DNA of 22,104 nt from IMG/VR virus record IMGVR_UViG_3300010885_039334, positions 1 through 22,104 of that record, one strand, 5' to 3'. Position numbers and translations under genes: made by a program. Source of the DNA: a virus. The notes beneath the pieces are model-generated. The model was not told the DNA's origin and searched no databases. It worked only from the letters and a program-made list of their open reading frames with translations. Of this stretch, positions 1 to 7,438 are shown in pieces. Each line of letters begins with the position of its first letter. Positions within the stretch are counted from its first letter, which is position 1.

Positions 1-296
1 ATATGCCTGGAAAATTACCTGGAGAAGAAAGTTTTGATTCATTAAAATTTGGTGTTCCGATTAATGTTGCTATCATACATCCAGAAGATTGCTATATGAC
101 CCTAGAAGGGTTTGGTGTTGTGCCTTGGAAAGAAGGAAAAGCCTTTATAATAAACATCAGACATTATCATAGTGTAATAAATTTCTCAAATAAATCTAGA
201 ATACATCTAATTGCTCATGGAAAATTGAATCAAAAAACTGATGAATTTGTAGAATTAATAGCAAGAAGTTATCACAAGCAATATGAACGTAATTGA
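1..296 (+). CDS. Asp/Asn beta-hydroxylase-like 2OG-Fe(II) oxygenase, C-terminal part
   Basis: This is the 3' end of a gene that is open to the left window edge. An in-frame ATG lies at position 3, but the first metal ligands expected upstream of it (HxD) are missing, so the real start is probably outside the window. The visible 97 residues form the second half of a jelly-roll oxygenase domain. The distal iron-ligand histidine is in HYHSVIN (H56), followed ten residues later by R66 in SRIHLIAHG, the arginine that anchors 2-oxoglutarate in aspartyl/asparaginyl hydroxylase-like enzymes. The stop overlaps the next gene by 14 bp, so the two are probably co-translated. The substrate cannot be told. 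The H-x9-R spacing matches the oxygenase at 11909-12580, but the two proteins are otherwise different. Confidence 0.6.
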   Translation, partial: MPGKLPGEESFDSLKFGVPINVAIIHPEDCYMTLEGFGVVPWKEGKAFIINIRHYHSVINFSNKSRIHLIAHGKLNQKTDEFVELIARSYHKQYERN

Positions 297-1518
297 GTTT
301 AAAGTTCCTGACGAAAAAAATCTAGTATTTTGTATGGTTGATACTTTCAACACATTTAAAGAAAACTGGATTAAAGAATTAATTAAAAATCAATCCGATT
401 ATACTATTAGTAATTTATATAGTAAAAAATATACTATATTACAGGGATTAGACGAAGATGATCTAATAAAATATGCTTCTAAAAGATATGATTATGCTTG
501 TGTGTTTAGCACTGGAACTGAATTTATAAATGGTGATGCTTTCTTTAAGAATATAGAATTGGAATGTACCGATGATTTTCTTATTAAAGGACATATATTA
601 GATAGAGATGATGCATATTATGAACTACATCACCAATGTTATCTTATTAATCTAAAAAATTACAGATTTTTAAACTTTCCTCTTATTGGAAAACAAGAGT
701 TAGCAACACTGCATGTACAATTAGATCCTATACGATCAAAAGAAAACTTACACGATACATATACACCTCTTTGGATTAAACAAGGAAACTCATATAGAAA
801 TTATAATCATAAATGTCATGGATGGAATATAATTTCTAAATCTCTAGAGTATTTTGATATCATTGCGTTTAATACAGAGATAAGAGATAGTAAGAAACAC
901 CTGTATCCTGAAAGTACATTAGATTTTTATAAACAAATAAATTATGTATATTTTAAGGAAAAATACTGTAGTGATACATTTATACATACTAAAAATACAG
1001 AGAATATGATTTTTTCTCTAAAAGACATTAAGCAAATTGTAACTCCAGCAAGTGGAGAATGGTATATTAATGATATAAATCAAGAAAATAATTTAAAAAT
1101 TATAATCTATGATTACAATTTAAATAGTTTAAAATATTGGGAAAATAATATTACTAAATTATTAAATATTGATTATCAATTTATCCAATGTGATTTGTTA
1201 AATGATTCGTTACCATTATGTTTAAAATTAGATAGAGAATTAGAAAAATTTACTTTAATAAATTTAAGTAACATTTTTTGTTATGAAGGAACTTCTACTT
1301 TATCTAATACCAAATATCGTATGTATAAAGAAAATCAAATACTATCATACTTAAAAGAACATTTTCCTAATTCTTATATCTTTTTTTCAATAAGGGCAAG
1401 TTCTGGATTTATACATCATGAGGAAGTTCCTGTAAAAATTAAAGATATTCCTCAATATGATATAAAAGATCTAAAGAAACCAACATGGCATCAAAATGAA
1501 GATTGGTTATCCTTTTAA
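283..1518 (+). CDS. Two-part protein: glycosyltransferase-like N-terminus, methyltransferase-like C-terminus
   Basis: I do not recognise this 411-residue family with certainty. The N-terminal ~220 residues contain a segment reading GHILDR, then YYELHHQCYLINL, a pattern reminiscent of glycosyltransferase-type (GT-A) proteins of marine phages. No clear DxD metal site is visible. From about residue 245 a Rossmann-like methyltransferase layout can be traced: ASGEWYI where the glycine loop would be, an acidic strand end (IIIYDYN), QCDLLND, and LINLSNIFCYEG in the motif IV position. There is no signal peptide or membrane segment. The start ATG lies inside the preceding oxygenase gene (14-bp overlap). 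The 3' end overlaps the oppositely oriented radical SAM gene by 12 bp. Its likely role is sugar or methyl transfer on whatever the surrounding enzymes modify; that is inference. Confidence is high that the gene is real and low on function. Confidence 0.45.
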   Translation: MNVIEFKVPDEKNLVFCMVDTFNTFKENWIKELIKNQSDYTISNLYSKKYTILQGLDEDDLIKYASKRYDYACVFSTGTEFINGDAFFKNIELECTDDFLIKGHILDRDDAYYELHHQCYLINLKNYRFLNFPLIGKQELATLHVQLDPIRSKENLHDTYTPLWIKQGNSYRNYNHKCHGWNIISKSLEYFDIIAFNTEIRDSKKHLYPESTLDFYKQINYVYFKEKYCSDTFIHTKNTENMIFSLKDIKQIVTPASGEWYINDINQENNLKIIIYDYNLNSLKYWENNITKLLNIDYQFIQCDLLNDSLPLCLKLDRELEKFTLINLSNIFCYEGTSTLSNTKYRMYKENQILSYLKEHFPNSYIFFSIRASSGFIHHEEVPVKIKDIPQYDIKDLKKPTWHQNEDWLSF

Positions 1519-2667
1519 TTTATTAATTTCTTCTATAAAGAAATCTCTGCTTTTTTCTAATGATGTTTTAGAGATATAAGTGTCAATAAATTTTTCTAAT
1601 AATGGATTTAATCCTATAAATTCTTCTTTACGAATATCGTTTAATTTATTATGAAAATTTAAAAAATGATCGAAATGATCTAACCCATCTTCTTTTAAGT
1701 AATTTTGTATGCTCGTATTTTCTATATTTTCTATAAGAATTTCTTTATATTGTTTTGGTAAATTTTTTATGTTTAGAAAAACCGGATATTGAACTATCTG
1801 ATAATTATAACTAAATCTAGGATATTTTTCTTTTATAAACATTTCTAATTTACGATATACATTAACATTATAAACCGATAATGCCGAATGTATTTTAATA
1901 TCTGTGTCTTTATTATTTCTCTTTTTAATTAATTCAGTATAATAAGATAAATTTTCTTCAATTTGATCAAAATTAGAATTTGATCTAATGAAATTATTTA
2001 AATCTCCATGAGCATCAATACTGATATTTAAATCTAAAGATTTACAATTTTGAAAAGCATAATTGACATTATCTTTTGGTAAAACTGTACCGTTGGTGCT
2101 AAGTTCAATGCGTAAATTATCAATTTTATTAATAGAAATTATTTTTTTAAAAAATAAATCAGATTCGTTACCAAAAAGTGGTTCTCCGCCATATATTTTT
2201 ACTAGTTCTAATTCTGACAAATCTAAATCATTATATAACGTATTTCTATTATATTTTTCTTCACTGAGTGTTGTACCATATAATTCTTTTTCTTCTTCAA
2301 ACCATAAATGACTATAAGGGCTTGCACACATTCGACATTTTAAATTACATACATTATTAAAAAATAATTCGACTAGTTTTAACTTTCCAAAATTTTGATA
2401 TCCAAATTGTTCAATCATTATCTGACGCATAGATGTTAATCCTAATTTTTCCTCAACATGGCATTGACATCCGCTATCAATCTCGTTATTCAACATCTTT
2501 TTTCTCATATTACACATATGATCATTATTTCGTATGGTATCTATAGATTGTATTTCTTTAAAAGGAGTCATATTCATGTACTGTCCACATGGTAATACTT
2601 TACTATCAGGTTGTAAACTAGCACCTATAAACGGATATGGACAATATGTTTTAGAACTAATCGACAT
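1507..2667 (-). CDS. Radical SAM protein with N-terminal twitch domain
   Basis: The 386 residues start with a half-SPASM (twitch) cysteine domain: C9 in YCPYPF, C27 in VLPCGQY and a CQCH motif at 67-70. This domain should bind an auxiliary Fe-S cluster. The radical SAM core follows, with C107-x3-C111-x2-C114 (NVCNLKCRMC) for the SAM-binding 4Fe-4S cluster, GGEP at 160-163, and STNGT and NISIDAHG strands. The C-terminus carries HFLNFHNKLNDIR, shared with the paralogue at 3144-4322, and the two align end to end. The auxiliary site is atypical: one Cys replaces the usual CC pair, and the last pair is CxC rather than CxxC. The start ATG overlaps the upstream oxygenase stop by 11 bp, and a CAGG-like site lies upstream. 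Such enzymes start radical chemistry from SAM; substrate unknown. Confidence 0.85.
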   Translation of the reverse strand: MSISSKTYCPYPFIGASLQPDSKVLPCGQYMNMTPFKEIQSIDTIRNNDHMCNMRKKMLNNEIDSGCQCHVEEKLGLTSMRQIMIEQFGYQNFGKLKLVELFFNNVCNLKCRMCASPYSHLWFEEEKELYGTTLSEEKYNRNTLYNDLDLSELELVKIYGGEPLFGNESDLFFKKIISINKIDNLRIELSTNGTVLPKDNVNYAFQNCKSLDLNISIDAHGDLNNFIRSNSNFDQIEENLSYYTELIKKRNNKDTDIKIHSALSVYNVNVYRKLEMFIKEKYPRFSYNYQIVQYPVFLNIKNLPKQYKEILIENIENTSIQNYLKEDGLDHFDHFLNFHNKLNDIRKEEFIGLNPLLEKFIDTYISKTSLEKSRDFFIEEINKLKG

Positions 2668-3157
2668 ATTCAGTAACCTGTAAAATTATTCTTGGAGTAT
2701 GACTTATATTAGCGGCACCATGAAGATCTGTTGATAGATTGTATTCATATACATCGCCTGCTTTATAATTGTCTATCATTTTGTCTTTGTAAATAAAAAT
2801 GTGACCAGGTATATAATCAGTTAATGGTATCCAATATCGAATACAAGACATATCATGTGTATGCGGATCCGAATGCATTGGCATAAATTGACCTGGATAC
2901 AATTTTGTTATCCACCAATGTATTTTACCCTTAGTCCATGGTGGAATTAATTCTATATCTAAATCTTGTTTTTCATAAACCCACCAATGTACTGCTGTAA
3001 GATCATATCCTGCTTCTTTGGCATGTTTATATTCATCCGATTCAACAACATATGCTGGATCCCAGTCTCTAGGCCTTGCTTGTCCTTGTTTAGATAAAAC
3101 TAAATTGATCCAATTTGGATGAATCCAATTAAAATAGTTACCTTTATAAATCATCAC
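2657..3157 (-). CDS. Small 2OG-Fe(II) oxygenase
   Basis: This 166-residue protein is a compact double-stranded beta-helix oxygenase. The iron triad is visible: H95-x-D97 in PGQFMPMHSDPH and the distal H146 in TDLHGAANISHTPR. R156, ten residues on, is the expected 2-oxoglutarate carboxylate anchor. The strand GHIFIYKD between them is shared with the tandem oxygenases at 10126-11237. There are two possible starts, ATGATG; the first (3157) is used here. It overlaps the upstream radical SAM stop by 14 bp and the downstream radical SAM start by 11 bp, so it sits tightly between two paralogous twitch radical SAM genes and probably acts in the same pathway. It would hydroxylate or desaturate a peptide, sugar or other acceptor in the cytoplasm. 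The exact substrate cannot be inferred. Confidence 0.75.
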   Translation of the reverse strand: MMIYKGNYFNWIHPNWINLVLSKQGQARPRDWDPAYVVESDEYKHAKEAGYDLTAVHWWVYEKQDLDIELIPPWTKGKIHWWITKLYPGQFMPMHSDPHTHDMSCIRYWIPLTDYIPGHIFIYKDKMIDNYKAGDVYEYNLSTDLHGAANISHTPRIILQVTEYVD

Positions 3158-4322
3158 TAGTAAGCATATCCATTTGTTGAATAAAAAAATCTTTACTATC
3201 GATTAATTTATTTTGTTGTTTGTATTGAGAGATAAAATCTTCTAAAAGTTGATTTTTGTCCCCTAACATTTCGTTCCTTATATTGTTTAATCCTTCATGA
3301 AAATTAATAAAATGTCCAAATAAATCCTCTCCTGGCATATCTAATAAATTTAATAGATGCTTATAGTTATTTCCATATCCAACAATAATAGGTCGAATTA
3401 TATCTTTTAATTTGTTAGGTATATGTCTAATACACATATGAGATGGATACTCTAAAGGTTTTATTACAGGAATTATTTTAGGATACTTATTTAAAAAATT
3501 TTCAATTTCTTTTAACTTGTTAATGTTATAGACACTAACAGTGATAATTGCTCCCAATCTAATATTAGGATTATTTTTAAATCGATTATAGAAATAATTT
3601 AAATTATTTTCTATAATTTTAAATTTTGATCCACTACGAAAGTAATCGTTTAACTCACCAACACCGTCAATACTAATAGTAAATTCTAAAAAATTACATT
3701 CAGTTAATATGTTTAATATATAATCAGATGGAATAATAGTACAATTTGTTATACAGGATAAGTTAACTTTTTTAATATCACTGTTTTTATAAAGATTAAT
3801 TAAAAATTCTTCACATCTTTTACTTAAAAACAATTCTCCACCTTCTAAATGAATTTTTTTAATGTTTTCGTAATTAATATTTTTATAGATATCATTGTAA
3901 TTATATTTTTTATCTACAAATGATTTTCCGTAAAGTTTTATTTCATCAGCCATCCATAGATGACTGTTTCCGCTAGTGCAGCCTCTACATTTAAGATTAC
4001 ATAAATTATCAAAAAAAACTTTTATCTCTGTTAAATTTATATCCGTAGTAAACCCATATTCTCTTATTAGATTATCTCTTTCAGAATTTAAACCAATGTT
4101 TTTATTAGAATCACACTGTTTACAATTTGGAATAGTTTCTCCGTTTAACATTTTTTTTCGAATATTTTTAAATGTTGTTGAGTGTAAGATATCATTTTGA
4201 TTATTATAATCAACATCTGATTCGCGTATCTCATTATTCCACCAACAACAAGGAGCTACTCTTCCAGAAGAGATACTCAATGATTTCCAAGGTGCTGGAC
4301 AATATGACAAAGGGATTTCCAT
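3144..4322 (-). CDS. Radical SAM protein with N-terminal twitch domain, variant GGEL
   Basis: At 392 residues, this is the paralogue of the radical SAM gene at 1507-2667. The N-terminal twitch domain has a full cysteine set: C8 (YCPAPW), C25-C26 (APCCWW), C67 and C70 (NCKQC). The core motif is C108-x3-C112-x2-C115 (NLCNLKCRGC). The next motif is GGEL at 161-164 instead of GGEP, and the strand that normally reads STNGT reads CITNCT, so an extra pair of cysteines sits near the active site. FTISIDGVGELNDYFRSGS and HFINFHEGLNNIRN are typical of the family. The start ATG directly follows the TAA of the upstream oxygenase (adjacent codons, no gap). The cysteine-rich variation suggests a substrate different from that of its sister enzyme; this is inference. 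Confidence 0.83.
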   Translation of the reverse strand: MEIPLSYCPAPWKSLSISSGRVAPCCWWNNEIRESDVDYNNQNDILHSTTFKNIRKKMLNGETIPNCKQCDSNKNIGLNSERDNLIREYGFTTDINLTEIKVFFDNLCNLKCRGCTSGNSHLWMADEIKLYGKSFVDKKYNYNDIYKNINYENIKKIHLEGGELFLSKRCEEFLINLYKNSDIKKVNLSCITNCTIIPSDYILNILTECNFLEFTISIDGVGELNDYFRSGSKFKIIENNLNYFYNRFKNNPNIRLGAIITVSVYNINKLKEIENFLNKYPKIIPVIKPLEYPSHMCIRHIPNKLKDIIRPIIVGYGNNYKHLLNLLDMPGEDLFGHFINFHEGLNNIRNEMLGDKNQLLEDFISQYKQQNKLIDSKDFFIQQMDMLTSDDL

Positions 4323-5135
4323 TTAATAACTACCTAAATGATCGATACCAATTTTTTTACGAAAAGTATCTGTAAATTTACAATCTATCCTGAGCCCATA
4401 TTCAACTTCAGCTGATGATTCTCCGCCGTGCCAGTCTTGATCATTCCAAAAAGCAGCATGGCAATTTATATAATGTTTATCTTCTGTTTTCGGATCCCAT
4501 ATATAGAAACCTCGTTTAGTACGGTATCTTATATGTATGAATTCATTTTTATGTTCCGTATACCCTTGTTCATCACCACCATTCTTAGCATCTAGATCTC
4601 TATGTTCAAATGCTTTACCATTATGATCGCAATGAAAAAATATAACTCTACCAATTTGATCTATTACGTCTTGCTTTACTAAATTTTCAACCCAACTAAC
4701 AACACCTTTAAAAAATTTAGACTCTTCGGTCTTATATCTTTCAGAGTTTCTTTGATTCCAATCTCCTTGATCCCATAAAAAATAATAGATATAAGGATCG
4801 TTGGCTCCCATTGTTACTTTTAAATATCTAGTGAATATATTTCTATTTTTAAAATTTGATAAATCTGTAAGATATAAAGGATCGCCCGCTTGCCGAATAG
4901 GATGAGTTTTAGGTAATTCTAGATATTCCTGCACTGCCTTATATATAGGTTTCCAATTGATTATATAACTAGCGTCATCCCATTTAAATCCTGGAGACAT
5001 CCAAGTTCCTTCTTTGGCATAATCTCTAGCTAGAGAAAATCCTCGTGCTATCTCAGGATGCAATTTACAAAATCCATCAATATCTAGATAGGGATCTAAA
5101 TTTATATAAGGCAATCCGCCAATACCTTTAATCAT
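4323..5135 (-). CDS. 2OG-Fe(II) oxygenase-like protein
   Basis: From ATG 5135 this is a 270-residue protein; an in-frame TTG at 5150 would add five residues but has no better ribosome site. Counting from the ATG, iron ligands are recognisable as H178-x-D180 (AFEHRDLD) and H236 (DWHGGESS), with R249 (YGLRID) as the likely 2-oxoglutarate anchor. The strands EFIHIRYRTKRGFYIW and NCHAAFWND fit the jelly-roll core. The N-terminal ~150 residues (including PYIYYFLWDQGDWNQ) are an extension I do not recognise. The gene opens run B, abuts the downstream radical SAM gene with no gap, and is divergent from the gene at 5162, only 26 bp away. It may be an aspartyl/asparaginyl hydroxylase-type enzyme with an unusual N-terminal domain; substrate unknown. 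Confidence 0.6.
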   Translation of the reverse strand: MIKGIGGLPYINLDPYLDIDGFCKLHPEIARGFSLARDYAKEGTWMSPGFKWDDASYIINWKPIYKAVQEYLELPKTHPIRQAGDPLYLTDLSNFKNRNIFTRYLKVTMGANDPYIYYFLWDQGDWNQRNSERYKTEESKFFKGVVSWVENLVKQDVIDQIGRVIFFHCDHNGKAFEHRDLDAKNGGDEQGYTEHKNEFIHIRYRTKRGFYIWDPKTEDKHYINCHAAFWNDQDWHGGESSAEVEYGLRIDCKFTDTFRKKIGIDHLGSY

Positions 5136-5161
5136 ATACGTACTTATCAATTAAATATCTC
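5136..5161. promoter_or_regulatory. Divergent start region, no visible Shine-Dalgarno on either side
   Basis: Two genes start head to head within 26 bp, so both transcription signals must lie here or inside the opposite gene. On the + strand TTAAATA (5151-5157) sits four bases before the ATG. It resembles the TATAAATA late promoter -10 of T4-like phages but is not exact. On the - strand TTGATAAG precedes the ATG. No AGGAG-like sequence is present for either gene. In DNA this AT-rich such matches arise by chance. Confidence 0.25.
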
Positions 5162-5854
5162 ATGCCAAATTTTGAATACTATTATAATATTGTGCCCGGC
5201 AAAGGACTTTGTCGTAATAATTTAATCTATACAAGCCTAATAAGTTTAGATAAAAAAGTATTCTGCCAATGGTATCAAAACGATACAGATTACCATAAAG
5301 GCCAAAATCAGATAGTAGATCCAACTTTAATGGAAGAGAAATGGAACAAAGAAATTGAGTTCTTAACTCTAATGGTAAAAAATTATCCAGAGCATGTTCC
5401 TAATGTTATAGAAATCGATCATAGAAATAGGAAGATTTTTTTAGATATCGATGGAGTTGATTTTTGGCAATCTGCCGATCCAATCAAACAAGACTACGAT
5501 AATATCTTACCGGATTGGCAAAAGCAGATGCTAGAAATAATACAATCACATAAAAATCTAGGAATTTACAAATATTCAATGCATCCGAGTAGTTATTTTG
5601 TTGTTAACGGAAAATTAAAGAGTATCAATTATTTCTTTTGTTATACTGAAGATATGCCATTAATATCATTAAAATCTGTTTTAAGTCATATAAGTGAGGA
5701 TAGACAAAAGGATCTTTTTCCTAAAATGATAGCATCTGGGATTGATTTAGAAAGATCTACACCATTTAAAGATATACAAATTTTAGCATTTGAAAGTTTT
5801 AAAACTAATTTTCCTTCAGAAGTAATGGAGGAGGCAAAGAAAATATATGTTTAA
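5162..5854 (+). CDS. Degenerate kinase-like protein
   Basis: The 230-residue product is a distant paralogue of the protein at 11230-11916. The layout follows a small phosphotransferase/kinase fold: a strand ending VFCQWY, a helix with a conserved acid (KWNKEIEFL), VIEIDHRNRKIFLDIDG as the strand-hinge region, then IYKYSMHPSSYFVV where the catalytic loop would sit and LKSINYFF where DFG would sit. Key residues are missing: the catalytic Asp of the loop is absent and the DFG Asp is Asn. If the fold call is right it is a pseudokinase or has been repurposed. The start ATG at 5162 has no clear Shine-Dalgarno. Its last 8 bases overlap the next gene (ATGTTTAA). The kinase fold is an inference from motif spacing and needs a profile or structure check. 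Confidence 0.4.
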   Translation: MPNFEYYYNIVPGKGLCRNNLIYTSLISLDKKVFCQWYQNDTDYHKGQNQIVDPTLMEEKWNKEIEFLTLMVKNYPEHVPNVIEIDHRNRKIFLDIDGVDFWQSADPIKQDYDNILPDWQKQMLEIIQSHKNLGIYKYSMHPSSYFVVNGKLKSINYFFCYTEDMPLISLKSVLSHISEDRQKDLFPKMIASGIDLERSTPFKDIQILAFESFKTNFPSEVMEEAKKIYV

Positions 5855-6407
5855 TCTAATCGAGTGGAATGAAAATTTAGATTTAGATGAATTCTATAAA
5901 GAAGCAGATAAAAGAGGTTTCGTTAATAATTCTAGTCAAAAAAATATGATAGATTGCTTCCAAAACGAACGAGAGTGGAATGCTTGGATATTATACGAAA
6001 ACAACAAACCTATAGGAGCAGTAGCAGCACACTCCTTTGACGATGTTATGGGTAATAATAGTTATAGGATACTAACTCGGGTATGTACGTTTGGTGAATA
6101 CTCTTTAAATAAAGGATTAATTACACCTAAACGTCTTGTAGGAGAACATCAAAATCTAACCGATCAATTCTTACTTCCAAAATGTATAGAATGGGTAGGT
6201 AATCGAGGTAGGATGTTTGCTACCTCAAATGCTAGTAAGGAAGCAAGCCAAAGACTTGTACATAGTTATTATTTTCCCACACTTGCTAAATTAGGAATCG
6301 TATCCAAAATTAAAGACATATACTATCGATCAACAGATCAAACAGTATGGGAAATACATCCTGATAATTTCTATAGAAATTTACAACGTTATCCTAGATG
6401 GATCTAA
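5847..6407 (+). CDS. GNAT-like acyltransferase protein
   Basis: The 186-residue protein has the outline of a GNAT N-acyltransferase: a central strand AWILYENNKPIGAVAAHSF, which in GNATs brings substrate and acetyl-CoA together, followed by a basic and glycine-containing stretch and the helix SKEASQRLVHSYYF. The acetyl-CoA loop (Q/RxxGxG/A) is not clear, so the assignment is tentative. Translation is likely strong: GGAGGAGG (5827-5834) lies 12 bases before the ATG, inside the preceding kinase-like gene, which it overlaps by 8 bp. It is the second and last gene of its short run and overlaps the SDR gene on the other strand tail to tail by 27 bp. A role in N- or O-acylation of the pathway product would fit; not demonstrated. 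Confidence 0.4.
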   Translation: MFNLIEWNENLDLDEFYKEADKRGFVNNSSQKNMIDCFQNEREWNAWILYENNKPIGAVAAHSFDDVMGNNSYRILTRVCTFGEYSLNKGLITPKRLVGEHQNLTDQFLLPKCIEWVGNRGRMFATSNASKEASQRLVHSYYFPTLAKLGIVSKIKDIYYRSTDQTVWEIHPDNFYRNLQRYPRWI

Positions 6408-6980
6408 GTTAGGGTTGATGCGTTTCAATTCAGATTGAACAAAAGGTGTTAACTTCCATCTAAATTCAATATTTCTTATTGAAGGTTTTTGGGCCCAAAA
6501 AATAATCGTATCAACTATATCATCGCAACTTGTTGTGTAATCACTAGTAAACGATGTTGGATTATTCGTGTCAACGCTTGTGTTTTCTATAAAACCAAGA
6601 TCTAAATGCAACAACGGAATTCCTTTTGGATTTAAACTTATTAAACGGCAAGCTTCTGCTAATTCTTGTTTATCGTGTACATAATCTGTAGGTATCAATT
6701 CAGGATAAAATCGACTCACTGATCCCATAACTACCATCATATCTACCTTTTCTTTTAATGCTTCAACTAATTTCAATTGTTGTCTGTCACGATACGCATT
6801 ATTAATGAATATTTCAGCACCAGATGCTTCTTCAACGATCTTATCGAAATTTTTTTCTAAATCATAACCATTGCTGCGACTCATTCCTACTATTTCTCTA
6901 CAACTTATCTCTGTAAATTTATCATATATTGCTTTACCAATACCTGACGTGTGTCCTGTAATAACTATCTTCTTATTCAT
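6381..6980 (-). CDS. Short-chain dehydrogenase/reductase (SDR)
   Basis: The 199 residues form a compact SDR-type Rossmann domain. The nucleotide-binding loop is TGHTSGIG (8-15), NNAYRD (from 60) replaces the usual NNAG, GSVSR (86-90) supplies the catalytic Ser, and Y100-x3-K104 (YVHDK) is the catalytic pair. All active-site elements are therefore present, so it is probably an active NAD(P)H-dependent reductase or dehydrogenase. It is shorter than typical SDRs (~250 residues). Its ATG overlaps the upstream SDR stop by 8 bp (ATGAATAA), and it is the last gene of run D, overlapping the GNAT-like gene tail to tail. A ketone or hydroxyl group, possibly on a sugar, is a plausible substrate, acting after the oxygenases or radical enzymes; that is inference. 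Confidence 0.8.
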   Translation of the reverse strand: MNKKIVITGHTSGIGKAIYDKFTEISCREIVGMSRSNGYDLEKNFDKIVEEASGAEIFINNAYRDRQQLKLVEALKEKVDMMVVMGSVSRFYPELIPTDYVHDKQELAEACRLISLNPKGIPLLHLDLGFIENTSVDTNNPTSFTSDYTTSCDDIVDTIIFWAQKPSIRNIEFRWKLTPFVQSELKRINPNLDPSRITL

Positions 6981-7434
6981 TTATATTAAATCCTGCAAAA
7001 GTAAAATTTGGATTGTCTAACCAAAATTTTATAGTATTGGCTATTGTTTTATAATCATTATAACTACTACTTGTTAATCTTAAATATAGAATAGGTTTTT
7101 TGTTTTTTAGAGATATCTGAACTATCTCTTTTTCTAAATCTTTCTTTTCTTTACTGTATTCTGGCATATTAATATCAAGATTTATAGAAGCAATACTTCC
7201 ACAAATAACAAGTTTACAACTATCTTTTAATTTTTCAACATATTTTAATTGTGTTCCTAAAGCATGGGCATTTAATATTACTACGCTATTGGATTCAATT
7301 AATTCTACAATTTTATCTATATCAGTGGCTAAATTATAAGGCCTATTAAAACTTATACAGTTAAATTCATTACATAAAAATTTACCTAAACCTCTTGTGC
7401 TTCCTGTAATATAAAATTTATCACTATATACCAT
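6973..7434 (-). CDS. Small SDR-family protein
   Basis: At 153 residues this is a minimal SDR and a paralogue of its neighbour at 6381-6980. It keeps TGSTRGLG (10-17) for dinucleotide binding, NAH (55-57), GSIAS (79-83) and Y93-x3-K97 (YSKEK). The usual C-terminal substrate-binding part is almost absent, making it about 100 residues shorter than standard SDRs, yet the reading frame is intact. It lies four bases downstream of the long radical SAM gene and overlaps the next SDR by 8 bp. The two may work as a heteromer, with one supplying missing surface, or on successive steps. Activity is uncertain because of the small size, but the catalytic residues remain. Confidence 0.72.
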   Translation of the reverse strand: MVYSDKFYITGSTRGLGKFLCNEFNCISFNRPYNLATDIDKIVELIESNSVVILNAHALGTQLKYVEKLKDSCKLVICGSIASINLDINMPEYSKEKKDLEKEIVQISLKNKKPILYLRLTSSSYNDYKTIANTIKFWLDNPNFTFAGFNINE

Positions 7435-7438
7435 TAAA

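Noticed and set aside
1526-1556. Possible terminator: 7-bp stem (1526-1532 with 1538-1544), then a T tract
   Set aside because: The stem is almost all A/T with one G/C pair, the T tract begins seven bases later, and it lies inside the coding end of the opposite gene. It is likely chance in such AT-rich DNA.
2063-2311. Plus-strand open frame inside the radical SAM gene
   Set aside because: It lies antisense to a gene with clear motifs, and its translation is low-complexity Ser/Leu/Lys. The same applies to open frames at 3976-4200, 4172-4375, 8778-8984, 17528-17833 and 20733-20939 (+) and 13171-13362 and 13245-13508 (-).
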